Assembly: GCA_973895155.1 (NCBI GenBank) | Contig: OZ316893.1 | Span: 16,058,001 to 16,122,000, forward strand | DNA length: 64,000 bases | Source of the DNA: Marsupella aquatica | Taxonomy: Eukaryota > Marchantiophyta | Reading direction: 5' to 3' | In this document: piece by piece, positions 1 through 10,764 of the stretch | Layout of the letters: every line of letters begins with the position of its first letter | Numbering within the stretch: the first letter of the stretch is position 1 | Translations under genes and position numbers: made by a program | The notes under the pieces: generated by a model | Seen by the model: the letters and a program-made list of their open reading frames with translations, nothing else | What the model was told of the DNA's origin: nothing | The model's database searches: none

Positions 1-2791
1 ATTTCTTTGCATTCGCATCAAATAAAAGACCATGATCCACGGTACCCTTCAAGTACCTGATAATCCACTTCACTGCTTCCCAGTGTACCTTCCCTGGATT
101 CGACATGTACCTGCTCACCTTGCCCATAGCCATGGCAAGATCAGGTCTAGTGCAAGTCATCAAATACATGAGACTCCCCACTGCCTTGTCATATGGAACC
201 TTTGACATCAACCCCTTCTCTGTGTCATCCGTAGGACAGAACGCTGATGATAACTTGAAGTGTGGAGCCAACGGGGTACTTACTGGCTTGCTATTCTCCA
301 TGTTGAACCTTGCAATTACCTTCCTCGCATAACTGCTCTGCATCAACCATAGCTTGCCAGCCTCCAAGTCCCTAGTGATCTCCATACCCAAAATCCTCTT
401 AGCTGGCCCTAAGTCCTTCATCTTAAACTCTGCACTAAGCAGTGCCTTGAGCTTAACAATCTCAGACCTATCCTTGGCTGCAATTAGCATGTCATCCACA
501 TAAAGTACTAAAACAATGAACCCAAAGACAACATTCTTCACCGGTTTCAAATACACACAAGGGTCAAATACACTTCTGTGAAAACCTTGTGACCGAATCC
601 AATCGTCAAACCGCTTGTTCCACTGTCTTGGTGACTGCTTCAACCCATACAAGGATTTCAGCAATCTGCAAACCAATTCCTCCTGTCCTCTCTTCACAAA
701 ACCTAGCGGTTGTCTCATGAAGATCACCTCTTCCAATGTGCCATAGAGGAAAGCTGTGACAACATCCATCTGATCTAGGAGTAGACCAAACATTACAACA
801 AGTACACACAATAGTCGTATTGTAGAGTACTTAGCAACTGGTGAGAAGACCTCATTGTAATCCACACCTTTCTCTTGTGTGAATCCCTTTGCTACCAATC
901 TAGCCTTGTAGACCTTCGATCCACCTCCTATGGAATTATCCTTCAGCTTGTAAATCCACTTGCTGTCCACCACTTGCTGACCCTTAGGCAGCTTAACAAG
1001 CTCCCAAGTTTTGTTGTCCTTTAGTGACTACATCTCCGTTTGCATTGCTGCAGTCCACTTCTGCTTCTCCTTTGAAGCACTTGCCTCATGAAATGAAGAA
1101 GGTTCTCCTTCTTCCAAAATTAACGCATCACCCTCATCATCAGCTGTAAAATCATCCTCTTGCAGTTGAGATGAATCAACCCACTGTCCATACCTTGATG
1201 GAGCGCGTACAGTGCGACCAGATGTTCTTCTAGCCGATGACTCCGGTTGATCTACGTGTGCTGGTACAATTTGAAGCTCAACAGCATCCACTTGATGCTC
1301 ACCAGCATCAACAAACTCCTCTGGTTCCTTTGGCACAGGAACCAGCTCCATAATTGGAGCAACTCCTTCTCTCCGGTCATGCACCTCATAACCAATCTCC
1401 CCCTCAACGAGATCCGGGATAGGAGATTTTCCTTTGTCAGTACGGGAGACCTGAGTATGCTCCCCCTCCTTTAATAATCTGGATTCATTGAAGGAAACAT
1501 CCCTACTGACAACGAGCTTACAGGCAATAGGATCCCATAGCCTATAGGCTTTCACACCACTCTGGTACCCAAGAAAAACACATTTCCTGGAGGTAGGATC
1601 CAACTTGGTCCTATTCTGCTTTGGTGTGAGAGCATATGCATCACTTCCAAAAATTACCAAGCCATGATAGTCTGCTTGCCGCTTATAGCGCATCTCAAAC
1701 GGCGTTTTGAAATTGATAGCACTAGAAGGAGAAAGATTTACCAAATAAGCTGCGGTATTGACAACTTCTGCCCAAAATTCTTGTGGTAAACCTGATTGGC
1801 TCAACATACTCCGTGACCGCTCCAACAGTGTCCGATTGAGCCTCTCAGCGACACCATTCTGCTGCGGAGTATAAACTGTGGTGAGATGGCGAGTTATCCC
1901 CTGTTCTGAACAGTACTCTTCAAATTCCATTGAAGTGTACTCCCCGCCGTTGTCTGACCTCAGACTCTTCACCCTTGTATCCAAACACTTGATCGTGTTT
2001 CCAGTCTGATTCTCCACCTGGGCCTTCCACTTCTTAAAAATGGACAAGACATCAGACTTATGCGTCATGAAATAAATCCACACAAATCTTGAGTAATCAT
2101 CAATAAATGATACATAGTACAACTTTCCAGAGTGTGAGGGAGTCGGGGATGGACCCCACACGTCACTATGTATGTACTCAAGAACCGCTTTGGAACGATG
2201 AGTTCCAACACCAAAAGCACGACGATGCTGCTTTCCAAGAATGCAATGCTCACAAAACTCTAATTTACAAGATTGCAAATCAGAAATGAGTCCATTCTTC
2301 CGTAAGATAGCCAAACCCTTCTCACTCATGTGGCCTAGCCGTGAATGCCACAGTTGAGTCATCTCCTCGTGAGACTTGGTTACATTGGCCTCTCCACATA
2401 CAGTATTGCCCTGTAACACATACAAATTCTTTTGTCTACTCCCCTTCAAAATCACTGTCTCTCCCGACCTGACTTGAAGTTCACCATCAATAACGCTCCA
2501 TTGATGACCATTTGAATCCAACACACCGAGTGAAATCAGATTCTTATGCATGCCAGGTACATACCTGACTCCGGACACTGTGCGCACAGCGCCATCAAAC
2601 ATTTGAATCTTCACAGACCCAATTCCCTCAATTTGACAGGAGTGATCATTTCCCATCAGAACTGAACCGTTTGAAATAGAGTAAGAACTGAAAAACTCAC
2701 GAATGTAACAAATATGAAAAGAGCAAGCACAATCAAGAATCCACACATCATCTGCTCTCCTAGATGACGTGCACAGGGCATACCCCCGGCT
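1..2791 (-). pseudogene. pol: Copia Pol: protease, integrase and reverse transcriptase, broken by one stop
   Basis: The frame continues from gag. The protease motif near 2735-2715 reads WILDCACSFHIC where Copia elements have an Asp-Ser-Gly core, so the Ser and Gly next to the catalytic Asp are changed. Integrase follows, with an HHCC zinc finger (HSRLGH ... CEHC) and catalytic acidic residues in HSDVWGP, RSDNGGEY and NGVAERLNR. An acidic linker leads to a TAG at 1028-1030. The reverse transcriptase then continues open to position 1, with KARLVAKGFTQ and the YVDD catalytic box near 489-505. RNase H is outside the window. Apart from the two stops and the protease change, the reading looks undamaged. 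Confidence 0.92.
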
Positions 2792-3826
2792 TCATAAAAC
2801 ATACTCATCATTGAGTAAATCAGCTTCTCCATCAGCCCTAGCCACATTTGCCGATGAAGTTTCCGCTGCCTTTCCCTTACAGTCTCGCTTGAAGTGTCCA
2901 ACTTGGTTGCACTTCCAACATGTCACCTGCCTCCTCTGAGGGGATTTACCCTTGGACTTAGATCTGGATTTAGATCTAAACTGGGTTCTACGGTCCCCAG
3001 TTGGTCGCTGCATACTCCTCCCACGGTTAACATTGAGGGCAGCACCAGATGATGAAGGCTGTGACGTGATGTGCATGTTCTGCTGAAGATCATCACTAAG
3101 CAGAGAACTTACCACGTCATTGTATGAAATGGTATCCCTATCACGATGCAACAACACTCGTGATAGGGACTGGTAAGATGGAGGCAATGAACTAAGAAGC
3201 TGCAGAGCCTTCGTCTCATCATTCAAAGTCTCCCCAAGGTTTTCCAAGTCAACGACCATGTCGTTGAAAGCATCCACATGGTCTTGCAACTTCGTACCAG
3301 ATTCCTTCATCCTGAAACTCATCAGTTTGTAGGAAGTGTAGAGCCGGTTCGACAACTCCTTGCGGTGATACTTGCTCTGCAATTCCGCAAATAAGGACAT
3401 GCAATCCTTATGTGCACCCAACTGCTTGATGATGGGAGGCATGAGATAGAGTGTAACACACCACACTCCCTGCTCCTGCATGCGGTCCCATTGTTTCTCA
3501 TCAACATCGTCTTCACGAGGGCTCAACAGTTGGCCCATCCCTGACGCATAAAGCACTCCCTTCACCTGCTTCTCCCATAGCAAGTAGTCAGAGCGCCCAT
3601 CATACTTTGTCACTTCATACTTGGGTCCCCCAAGCTTGAAAGTCCCCATCTTCTTCTTTACCGTGAGCTCCGGTAGTAGTACTGCTTCCTCCACCACACG
3701 CCGCACCGGTGATGGTATCGGTGTCACGTGCTCTTCCTCCTGCTCCTCTCTCTGCCCCTGAAACCTCCGCGGTGATCCTCGTGCTTCAAGTTCCACATCT
3801 TCGAAAAACTCCTCCGAATCACTCAT
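2792..3826 (-). CDS. gag: Copia Gag nucleocapsid-like polyprotein segment
   Basis: This 344-residue ORF starts at an ATG preceded by the non-coding leader. An acidic N-terminus is followed by the Copia-type gag domain (about residues 55-235: YDGRSDYLLWEKQ near the start, then LY..YKLMSFRMKE and LQ.LSSLPPSYQSL). A basic linker rich in Arg, Ser and Lys comes next, then one zinc knuckle near residue 305 (CWKCNQVGHFKRDC). Gag packages element RNA into virus-like particles in the cytoplasm. The frame runs straight into the protease region and is closed only by the TGA at 2792, so in an intact relative this would be the N-terminal part of one gag-pol polyprotein. Confidence 0.9.
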   Translation of the reverse strand: MSDSEEFFEDVELEARGSPRRFQGQREEQEEEHVTPIPSPVRRVVEEAVLLPELTVKKKMGTFKLGGPKYEVTKYDGRSDYLLWEKQVKGVLYASGMGQLLSPREDDVDEKQWDRMQEQGVWCVTLYLMPPIIKQLGAHKDCMSLFAELQSKYHRKELSNRLYTSYKLMSFRMKESGTKLQDHVDAFNDMVVDLENLGETLNDETKALQLLSSLPPSYQSLSRVLLHRDRDTISYNDVVSSLLSDDLQQNMHITSQPSSSGAALNVNRGRSMQRPTGDRRTQFRSKSRSKSKGKSPQRRQVTCWKCNQVGHFKRDCKGKAAETSSANVARADGEADLLNDEYVL

Positions 3827-4962
3827 ATGAGAAAGTCACAAAAAATGTTGTTTTTCACAACTTCTCAAAAAACTCGAAACTCAACACCGCCGCGTAGCCC
3901 ACAAAGCTAGGAGTCCAATACTGAAAACCGAAATCAAAATCGAAATTTGACGGAAAAGTTATTCAAATTTCGGTCGAGGTGGGTAAAACCTTGGGAAACT
4001 CCCCCGTTTTGACCACCTCAGGGAATAACCGAAATACCAAGTACAACCCGTTGTCGGAATTGCGATGTGATTGGTGCGCTGCATTGCCAACTTCAATGGC
4101 TACGACCTCGCCGAAAAATAACCAAAAAAGTTACCGTTCGGCGGATGAAATCTTTGTCGGACGGTCAAAAAATAGCTCTCTGGTTTTTTGGAATATTCTA
4201 TGACCCTTGTACAGGCCCTATAGGAATTTTGGAAGAACAATCGAGGGGCTGACATGTGTCCTCGAACCCCCAAAACCCCCTACCACCCTTCGTCGTCGAA
4301 ATCTGGTCGCGCGCGCAGAAAATACACACGGCAGAATGTACCCCTCGACACCAAACGCAAGATATCTCACTCGGGTTTTGACTAAATCAAGATCCGATTT
4401 CAGATTTGGAAACTAGACTCCGAGGTGATGAAGATCGATATAAGAAGCACCCAAAACGAGGAAAGAATGAGGGAGAAAAAAATTGGTAAAGATGACAGAT
4501 TTCTCTCAATTGCCATAGCCAATTTCGAATCAGTTTTTCAAAGAGAAAAAAATGGTACCTTGTCAACAACGAATGTTGATCAATTGCACTTGGTGCCGTC
4601 ACCAAGTCCAACAAGGTAATTGATTTTGCTTAGCCTTCCTCTTTGCATCAAAGAGCCAATCCCGGACTCAAAAACAATCGTCTTGCCTCAATCTCTCCGT
4701 TGAGTCAAAACACTTGACGATTCTCCCTCTGAGTCGATTGCCAACTTTCTTCACAAAATCCAGAACGACGAAAACTTAGATCTCTCTGCACCACGAGCTC
4801 CGTTCAACGATTTCTTCACACCGTTAGAAAGCTCTTGCCCTGATCTATCCGTTGAGCCCATAAACTCCAAGTTCCATGCGATGGAACTCTGGAAAATCCA
4901 CCAACACTCAACGCTGGAAAAACCGTCATGAAATCCCGTCACGAACACATGTCACCTCCCAA
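3827..4962 (-). other. Untranslated leader of the Copia element
   Basis: The stretch between the primer binding site and the gag ATG holds only short ORFs in all frames, with no recognisable domain. Its position fits the packaging and leader region of a Copia transcript. Nothing else is seen in it. Confidence 0.6.
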
Positions 4963-4978
4963 GCATGCTCTGATACCA
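4963..4978 (-). other. Primer binding site, initiator-Met tRNA type
   Basis: On the minus strand this reads TGGTATCAGAGCATGC, the standard plant Copia site complementary to the 3' end of initiator methionine tRNA. It lies two bases inside the LTR end, which fixes the LTR boundary and the orientation of the element. Confidence 0.9.
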
Positions 4979-4980
4979 AT

Positions 4981-5419
4981 TGTTGAGCATAGACGACAAT
5001 CGCAACGGCAAGCCCATGAACCATCCAACGCACAATAGTCGACACAAGAGATACGTGGTTCACCTCCTTGAGGCTACGTCCACGGGAACACACAAGAGAG
5101 CTTTACTGAACTCTAAGCCCGTCGGCTATACCGAGTCTCCACAGTGTAAGCTCTCCCTATCTCTCAAGTGGCTCCATAACAATGAGCCTTGGTTCTACCT
5201 CTCCAAGCACACATGCCTCTTATGATATAGTGTGCAACTTAGTTGTACCTAACCACATAGTTGTACCTAACCACATAGTTGTACCTAATCACGTAGTTGT
5301 ACCTAACCACGTAGTTGTACCTAATCACGTAGTTGTACCTAACCACGTAGTTGTACCAACCCACGTTGTTGTACCAACCACGTCATACCTAACCTAGACG
5401 TAAGAGTAAATACCCAACA
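4981..5419 (-). repeat. 5' LTR of the Copia element
   Basis: The 439-bp LTR starts TGTTG and ends CAACA on the plus strand, a perfect short inverted terminus, and abuts the primer binding site with a 2-base spacer. It holds the 18-bp repeat array at 5239-5396. A diverged relative of this LTR is found at 13370-15690, split by other insertions. Confidence 0.87.
5239..5396. repeat. 18-bp tandem repeat inside the Copia LTR
   Basis: About eight copies of a unit close to TAGTTGTACCTAACCACG run head to tail, with variants at the CACA/CACG end and decay in the last two copies. Because the unit is a multiple of three, one frame reads as repeated VVPNHV, but this is not a gene. The position within the LTR suggests an enhancer-like array in U3. 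Confidence 0.9.
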
Positions 5420-6571
5420 CCATCTACTGTAGGAGGAAAACACTAGCAGATCACAATGATCGAGATTCCTAAACAAAACACCATCCCTACCTACACCATA
5501 CCCTAGTTTGTTAGCTTTGCCAGTTCTTTAGTTCTTCAGTTTAGTTCTTTGAGACATCCAACTCTTACTACTCCTTTTATACTACTTATCTCCCTTTCTC
5601 TCCTTGTAGTTGGTGTGGGCAATCTTCACACAAGTTAATGCAACACACAAATAGAAAAATGACTCTAACTTATTGACTAAGTTATAACAGTGCAGCGTCC
5701 ATCCAACCAGTACTTCTCATACACAAGATCTACAAACTAAGCCAAAAGGCCAACTCTATTCAGCTCATGAGTATGAGGAAGCCTTGGAGGAAACATGAAT
5801 ATACATAGGATCCACTGTATAACTAATCGATCTTGAGCTTCTTTTACTAAATGATCCTAGCCTAGCTGGTGCACTAAAAAACTTGCTTAAGAAAAAAGCA
5901 CTGAACTCCCCACTACACAAGTATTTATCCTAGCAGCGCGCCTACCGTCTCATTGTAGTGCAGGCCTAAGTCTATCCTAATTGTAATCTACCTATGTACA
6001 GCGGGGCATGAGCACAAGTGTTGCTTTTCTAGCGGACCGCAATCCCAACTAATCTAATGTCAGGGCCTCTTGTCCCTGATCTTAATCCTAATCCTAGAGG
6101 GTTGCGCCCGCCCTGCGCACTCATGCCTCCTTCTCCCATGTCCCGTCCTCCCTAAAAGAGATGGCCCTCCCCCACCGTCATGCCAGCGGTGGCTCATTCC
6201 CAATGGACGCCCCTAGTTCGCCTTCTTTGGCCAATGTCACAGGTCCGTCCTCTAAAAAATTACCTGCTTTTGACTAGGTCAACCCATACTTGGCGTTGTC
6301 TGGTTTGACCCCAGCCTTGGCCTCAAGTTTGGCTTCAGCTACCTTCTCGGCTTGTAGAAGTGGTGGGACCGTCATTGCAGTACTGGCCTTGGCAGTGCTG
6401 GCATCTGCCCCCTCCTTGTATTCGTCCTCCTCATAGGCTTGCCTATGAGGTGGGTTGTTGCCTCCTCCCAAGGTTGCGTTTGATGAACATTGATGACCAA
6501 CAACCTTGAGTTGACTCTAGTCATAGCCACTCCCAACTGGTCTTCCTGGCCAACTTCTACTACTGCCACCT
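5420..6571. other. No convincing gene; degraded sequence flanking the Copia insertion
   Basis: Only short ORFs occur. From about 6270 the minus strand carries low-complexity Ala/Glu/Pro coding-like sequence that may be the decayed C-terminal tail of the coiled-coil ORF at 6572-7022. Nothing else is recognised. Confidence 0.4.
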
Positions 6572-7022
6572 TTAAGGCCACGACTTTGTATACTTAAGGC
6601 TGGTGCCAATGCTCTTTACCTTGGCCATGATGGCTTGGGGGAGTACGGTTATTCCTGACCTAGAAGGTTTCCTCTTCTTCTTGTCCTTCCCTTCCAAGGC
6701 AGTCGACATGTACCCCTTGCCCTTTACTTCTCGCAAGGGTAAGGGTACCTCGACTGGTCTTTCAGCCAATACAACACCTGGAAACCTTGTTGTTGCCATT
6801 CGGGGTCTACTTGTTGGAGTTGGGCACTTCCTTTCTTTGGCTAGTTTCCTTAGCCGCTCCATTTGATTGTCCACCAGTCGCTGCAAGTTTTCCACCTTCC
6901 GCACGACGTCCTCCAACTCCTCCTAAGTCTTGTCCAACTCCTCTTGGGCGTCCTCCAACTCCTTCTCCAAAGCCGCCTTCTCCTCCTTGGCTTCCTTCAA
7001 CTCCTTGTGGTGCATTGCAAGA
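6572..7022 (-). pseudogene. Coiled-coil protein fragment of an unrecognised repeat family
   Basis: Read on the minus strand from 7022, the frame gives a strong heptad pattern of Lys, Glu and Leu (KELKEAKEEKAALEKELEDA, then EELDKT), a TAG at about 6925, then further coiled coil (VVRKVENLQRLVDNQMERL) and a basic tail ending at 6572. A single nonsense codon therefore splits one coiled-coil segment of about 145 residues. Similar coiled-coil tails end the family-B ORFs (33060-33452, 37985-38575) and the ORF at 8511-9641. The protein is not recognised; I infer a retroelement-associated ORF remnant. The Gly-rich reading of the same strand in another frame is a shadow. Confidence 0.45.
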
Positions 7023-8510
7023 TTGAGGACTACCGTTTTCTCCTTTTTTCTCCACAAAAAGGACTCGAGTCCTTGCCATTTTGCATTAAATGTGCAACAT
7101 ATCCCTCAATGGCCAAGATTGAGGATACGTATATCAAAGGCTAGATTGATCATGCTTAGGTGTAGGATAGGCTCTTTGATTGAGTGATGTGGCTCTGGAG
7201 GGCCTGGGCTAGGCTCACCCTGGGCTGCTCTGTGTTTTGCTTTTGGGGCTGGCCCTTGTGTTATGGCTGTAGGCCTTTAGGTTGCTCATGGATGAGGCTC
7301 TCGCTATCTTTGACTGGTTGGCTGTGGTGGGGCTCTTTGCAGTGGCCGTATATGATGTCTGGGCGTGCCCTGATTTAGGGGTGCCCTGCTGGCCTCCTGT
7401 GGGAGTTGTCCTTTTGTGTGTGCTGGTGCTGTTTGCTTCCCCCGCCGTGGGGTTTTCACGGGTTATTTCTATAAAAAACATTTTCCAAGGAAAGGCTAGA
7501 TTTGAACTGGTGAACTTATTCCATTAAATGAACTTTTTTGGATTTAGTAGGACCCTAATAAAGCTTGCACTCGTATCCTCATATAGAGTACTTATGATGT
7601 GTTTAATGTCCTCAAGGCGAGTAGCTGTCATTTACTTTTCAAAAAAAGGACTCGGAAGTCTCGGAAACCTACAATAAATGTCCTCGCAATCCCTGCCGGC
7701 TAGGACATTTGAAAACAAGGACTCCAAGTCCTTCCAACTTTGGCGCGATAGTCTCAACACTAGTAAGGACTCGAGGATAAAGGAGTATTATTGAGAGTTT
7801 TATGCCTGAGCTATCAAATTTTACGAAGTGTTTCATGGTGGACACCAAGCAGCTTGAGGTCCATAGCCAAAATCAGTAGTGTTCAAGTGTTGGGGCAAGA
7901 AGAGAGAGCGACAAGAAATCACAAACGAGTAGGTATTTTGCTGCGCATTGCAAGATTGTCCATGTTGGCCCGGCCCATTCAAACCATTGAGATAATTACA
8001 GCCCGAGAGCTCTCGTCGCAGCAGAGTTTATTGGCAACAAAGGGAAGCTAGTGGAGGACGGCCAACTTACTTCCAGAAGCAATTTTGTTGTTTTTTTCGC
8101 AGCCGAGCACTCCGACGGGTCGCTGACATAGGTTTGGTTTGCACATGATCAAACTCTCAAAAATGATGGCTAGCATTCTTTCGATTCCTTTGCTGACTTT
8201 CCGATAGACCGTTGTATGTACCCCTATCTGTTCGCGTGCTATTAACACGGGATTATCTGTCAGCTGCATTGGTTGGAGTAATGCAACCTTCTGATTCCGT
8301 TGTGTAATGCATGTAGGCCGAGCGGGTGGTTTGTTTGAAGCCAGCGGAGGAAATTTTACCCGAGTCATTGGTGATTGAATCCAACCAACATCCATTTTCA
8401 ATCCGCAGCAGTCCTGAGGTAATAATGTAGGTGTTGGCCCAATATGCTTGCTTATACTTTGAGTTTTCACCACAACTTTCCTCTGTACTAGCGTATTTTT
8501 GAATGCCGTC
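7023..8510. other. No recognisable gene
   Basis: Short ORFs exist on both strands but none has a domain, motif or length that argues for coding. Several short copies of AAGGACTC/GAGTCCTT words occur near 7060, 7650 and 7720, including the 16-bp palindrome AAGGACTCGAGTCCTT near 7060. They look like decayed repeat sequence. Confidence 0.4.
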
Positions 8511-9641
8511 ATGGATGCCTCAACTGATAATCTAGAAGCTCCTAGAACTTCTACTCTTGAGCTAGGAGAAATGGAGATAGTTACAGTCCCAGACCCTATT
8601 CTCCCTTGTACCAGTAGAGTCTGGTCCACTAGCAAACCAACAATGTATGTCTCCCAAGCTACAGACCGTGCTTCTCCCGACTCTCCAGCTCTTGTAGAGA
8701 GTATCAAAACTGCAAAGCCAAAGACTAAGGTGGAGCCGCCTCTAGAGCCATGGGATCCTAAAGATCATGTGAAGGACGCAAAGCATTTCCATGTCACATT
8801 TGGTCTTCCAAATGAAGGTGTTAATCCTCATAAGATCAAAGACATTTCCAAGGAGCAATTGGCCGAAGTGTTTGGAGAGAAAGACAGGAATGGGTATAAG
8901 TTGAGTGTCTGTGTGGGCCTCCCAATTGAGGAGGTTTTGCAGCTATCCCAAGTTGTGGATGGTTATGATGCACCAATGAATGGATTCTTGTCTTTCACTT
9001 TCATCAAAGGGGCATATGCAGAAAGGATCCAAAGGCGAAAGGTGGACTGGGGTGTGTATGCGGTGTCAAAGCTGAAGGGGGAAATTGCCCAATGGGAGCG
9101 AGATGGCAAGGGTAAGCCAGATGGGCCTCCTTGCGTTAGGAGGTTGCATCTGTATTTGCCACCAGTGCCTCAGGAATTTAGTGAAGATACTCAGAATCGG
9201 GTTAGGAATAAAATTTGTATCAAGTATCAAGCGCCAGGGGACAAAGCTCATCCGGGGACAGCCGATTCAGGAGCAGATTTTGGTAGCAAGGGAAGCGCAC
9301 ACGAGAGTGCACATCCCAAACCATTGGAGGCTGCCCTTTTTGCCCCCGCAACAACGCTTCTCCCTGCCAAGCCTATTTCTCCTGTTGTTCCTATAGTGCC
9401 AAGAAGTCTTTTGCTTGCTATTATGGATGGGCAAATAGTCACGATCAAATGCAGTCTTAGAGACACCCATGAGAGCATCAGTAAGGTTCAGAAGACTGTG
9501 CAAGACTTGGAGGCAGCAACCAAGGATCATCCAAGACTCAACTCTGGTATGGTGGACCAACTTCAGAAACTACAGCAAGAATTGCAAGATGTGAGAATTA
9601 TAATTGAGTTAAATAGCGTTCCGAGATCGAACATTTCATAA
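8511..9641 (+). CDS. Unrecognised 376-residue protein with C-terminal coiled coil (family D)
   Basis: This is an open frame of 376 codons from the first ATG (8511). The frame is also open a little upstream, so the 5' end is uncertain and an upstream exon is possible. The N-terminal 80 residues are Ser/Pro-rich and probably disordered. Residues of about 90-225 look folded, with VDWGVYAVSKLKGEI followed by GKGKPDGPP and LHLYLPPV. A Pro/Ala linker follows, then a coiled coil (about 315-372: SKVQKTVQDLEAA, LQKLQQELQDV). The VDW ... GKP ... L..YL pattern resembles family A (VNWALLIFNVMKDQV ... GRPTHLQVYLSQLY) and family B in the same window. I infer a common plant transposon-associated domain, perhaps the kind annotated as Transposase_32, but could not test this. 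It is the only one of these ORFs without a break. Confidence 0.55.
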   Translation: MDASTDNLEAPRTSTLELGEMEIVTVPDPILPCTSRVWSTSKPTMYVSQATDRASPDSPALVESIKTAKPKTKVEPPLEPWDPKDHVKDAKHFHVTFGLPNEGVNPHKIKDISKEQLAEVFGEKDRNGYKLSVCVGLPIEEVLQLSQVVDGYDAPMNGFLSFTFIKGAYAERIQRRKVDWGVYAVSKLKGEIAQWERDGKGKPDGPPCVRRLHLYLPPVPQEFSEDTQNRVRNKICIKYQAPGDKAHPGTADSGADFGSKGSAHESAHPKPLEAALFAPATTLLPAKPISPVVPIVPRSLLLAIMDGQIVTIKCSLRDTHESISKVQKTVQDLEAATKDHPRLNSGMVDQLQKLQQELQDVRIIIELNSVPRSNIS

Positions 9642-9689
9642 CCCCCTTCATTAAATATCCTCCGAGAGTGCAGCTGGTACAAATTATAG

Positions 9690-9965
9690 ACTCTTCACAG
9701 CGCCCGGTGCTAGCAATAATCGTGGAGAGTTCCTACCGCTACGAGTTTCTTATATTTACTCCTGTTTGGTTTTTTGGTGTCTTTTAAAAAAACCTCGCCT
9801 TCGGTGCTATTTTTACCAACACCGGGTGCTACCAGAAAAAAATTTCAAAAGTAACTTTGCAAAAAAACATGGAAGAAAGAGTCATCAATTTTCCTGTTAC
9901 CAACCTTTTTCCCTGTTACCAGTTTCTGTTATGAATGTCTGTTTCCTATTTTCCTGCCTTTTGTA
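9690..9965. repeat. AT-rich repeat related to the termini of the 34.5-36.7 kb foldback element
   Basis: The stretch holds GCCCGGTGCTAGCA, ACACCGGGTGCTACCAG and runs such as CCTGTTACCA and CTGTTACCAG among poly-A/T tracts. The same words in the same order occur at 34690-34860 (GGGTGCTACTATTACCAG, GGGCGCTAGG, TGTTACCAG), and the inverted counterpart is at 36415-36655. It is a third, partial copy of that terminus. Confidence 0.55.
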
Positions 9966-10044
9966 AACACCTCGGAGAACCAAGAGCAGAACCTTCTTAT
10001 TAACCTTCCTTCTCCTTGAGCACGTCCGCCAATTGCAGTTGGGT

Positions 10045-10764
10045 CTAGGAGATTTTACTCTTGATTAGTTGGTTATCAACTTTGGTTGTACCTAGCTGCC
10101 CTTGCATGATGCTAAGCTCATGCTTTCTGACTAGCAGCTGAACTTGAGCTTGCTTGGCTGCCCTCATGTCTCCTTTCTCGGCTGCCTTCCTTCTAAGCCG
10201 CCGGATGACTTCCTCTTTCTTCATCCTCTCCAAAGCCACCGCTCCCTCCAAACGGCTTTTATCTGATACCTCATTTTGGATAAATGGCCCCATCTCCAAC
10301 TCTGCCCCAAAGATGCCCAAAGCTAGCAACCCACACATCTGCCCGTACTCCATGGCTTGGCCACATGCATACGTGGAGCATCCAGGAGAAACCGGCACCT
10401 GCCATCGCGGCCTTTGTTCCCATGCCACCTTGCATACATTGTCAAAATTTGGCATCAACTTGGCTTGTCTCTTAGTAAGCCATTGGATCTCATCTAGCCA
10501 TTCTCCTCCCAACAAGTCCTTTTCCTGAGTCTGTGTTGCTTTGGCAAAATCCCTAAGCCACTCCTGCAGCTTGTGTGCGGCCCCCTTCATTTGATCAAAT
10601 TTTGGAGGAGGTATCTTTGCTGAGGGAGACTCAGGGCTTACTTGATGTTTTGGGTCCCCATGGACTACTCTCGGAAGTGTGGGGATGAACCGGCCAAAAC
10701 TATTGAACCCTTGTACAGGCCGCTCGTCTACGTAGGTGAAGTCCTTGTCCTCGTAGTCCTTCAC
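10045..10764 (-). CDS. Unrecognised 239-residue ORF of a degraded minus-strand element (family C)
   Basis: The ORF is open from an ATG at 10764 to a stop at 10045. The N-terminal half has Pro-rich and Trp-containing stretches (LQEWLRDFAKATQTQEKD, GGEWLDEIQWLTKRQAKL). The middle is Cys/Gly-rich (CSTYACGQAMEYGQMCG), and the C-terminal 75 residues are a charged helix (RLEGAVALERMKKEEVIRRL...RKAAEKGDMRAAKQAQVQLLV). The coding-like signal continues upstream on the same strand but broken (10765-12470), so this is probably the C-terminal exon or piece of a larger decayed repeat ORF rather than a host gene. No family is recognised. Confidence 0.4.
   Translation of the reverse strand: MKDYEDKDFTYVDERPVQGFNSFGRFIPTLPRVVHGDPKHQVSPESPSAKIPPPKFDQMKGAAHKLQEWLRDFAKATQTQEKDLLGGEWLDEIQWLTKRQAKLMPNFDNVCKVAWEQRPRWQVPVSPGCSTYACGQAMEYGQMCGLLALGIFGAELEMGPFIQNEVSDKSRLEGAVALERMKKEEVIRRLRRKAAEKGDMRAAKQAQVQLLVRKHELSIMQGQLGTTKVDNQLIKSKIS

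Larger units (their letters stand above)
1..5419 (-). mobile_element. Ty1/Copia LTR retrotransposon, truncated by the window edge
   Basis: The element reads right to left: LTR (4981-5419), primer binding site (4963-4978), leader, gag, then protease, integrase and reverse transcriptase in the order typical of Copia. The RNase H part and the second LTR lie beyond position 1. Gag and pol occupy a single reading frame, as in most plant Copia elements. That frame is closed only by an in-frame TGA at 2792-2794 and an in-frame TAG at 1028-1030, so the copy is young or recently inactivated. The target-site duplication cannot be tested because only one end is in the window. Confidence 0.93.

Noticed and set aside
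5182-5397. VVPNHV repeat protein
   Set aside because: It is an 18-bp LTR tandem repeat that happens to be a multiple of three; there is no start context or conserved flank.
6807-7079. Gly-rich minus-strand ORF
   Set aside because: It is a shadow of the coiled-coil frame: GAG/AAG-rich codons read one base off give Gly and Arg.
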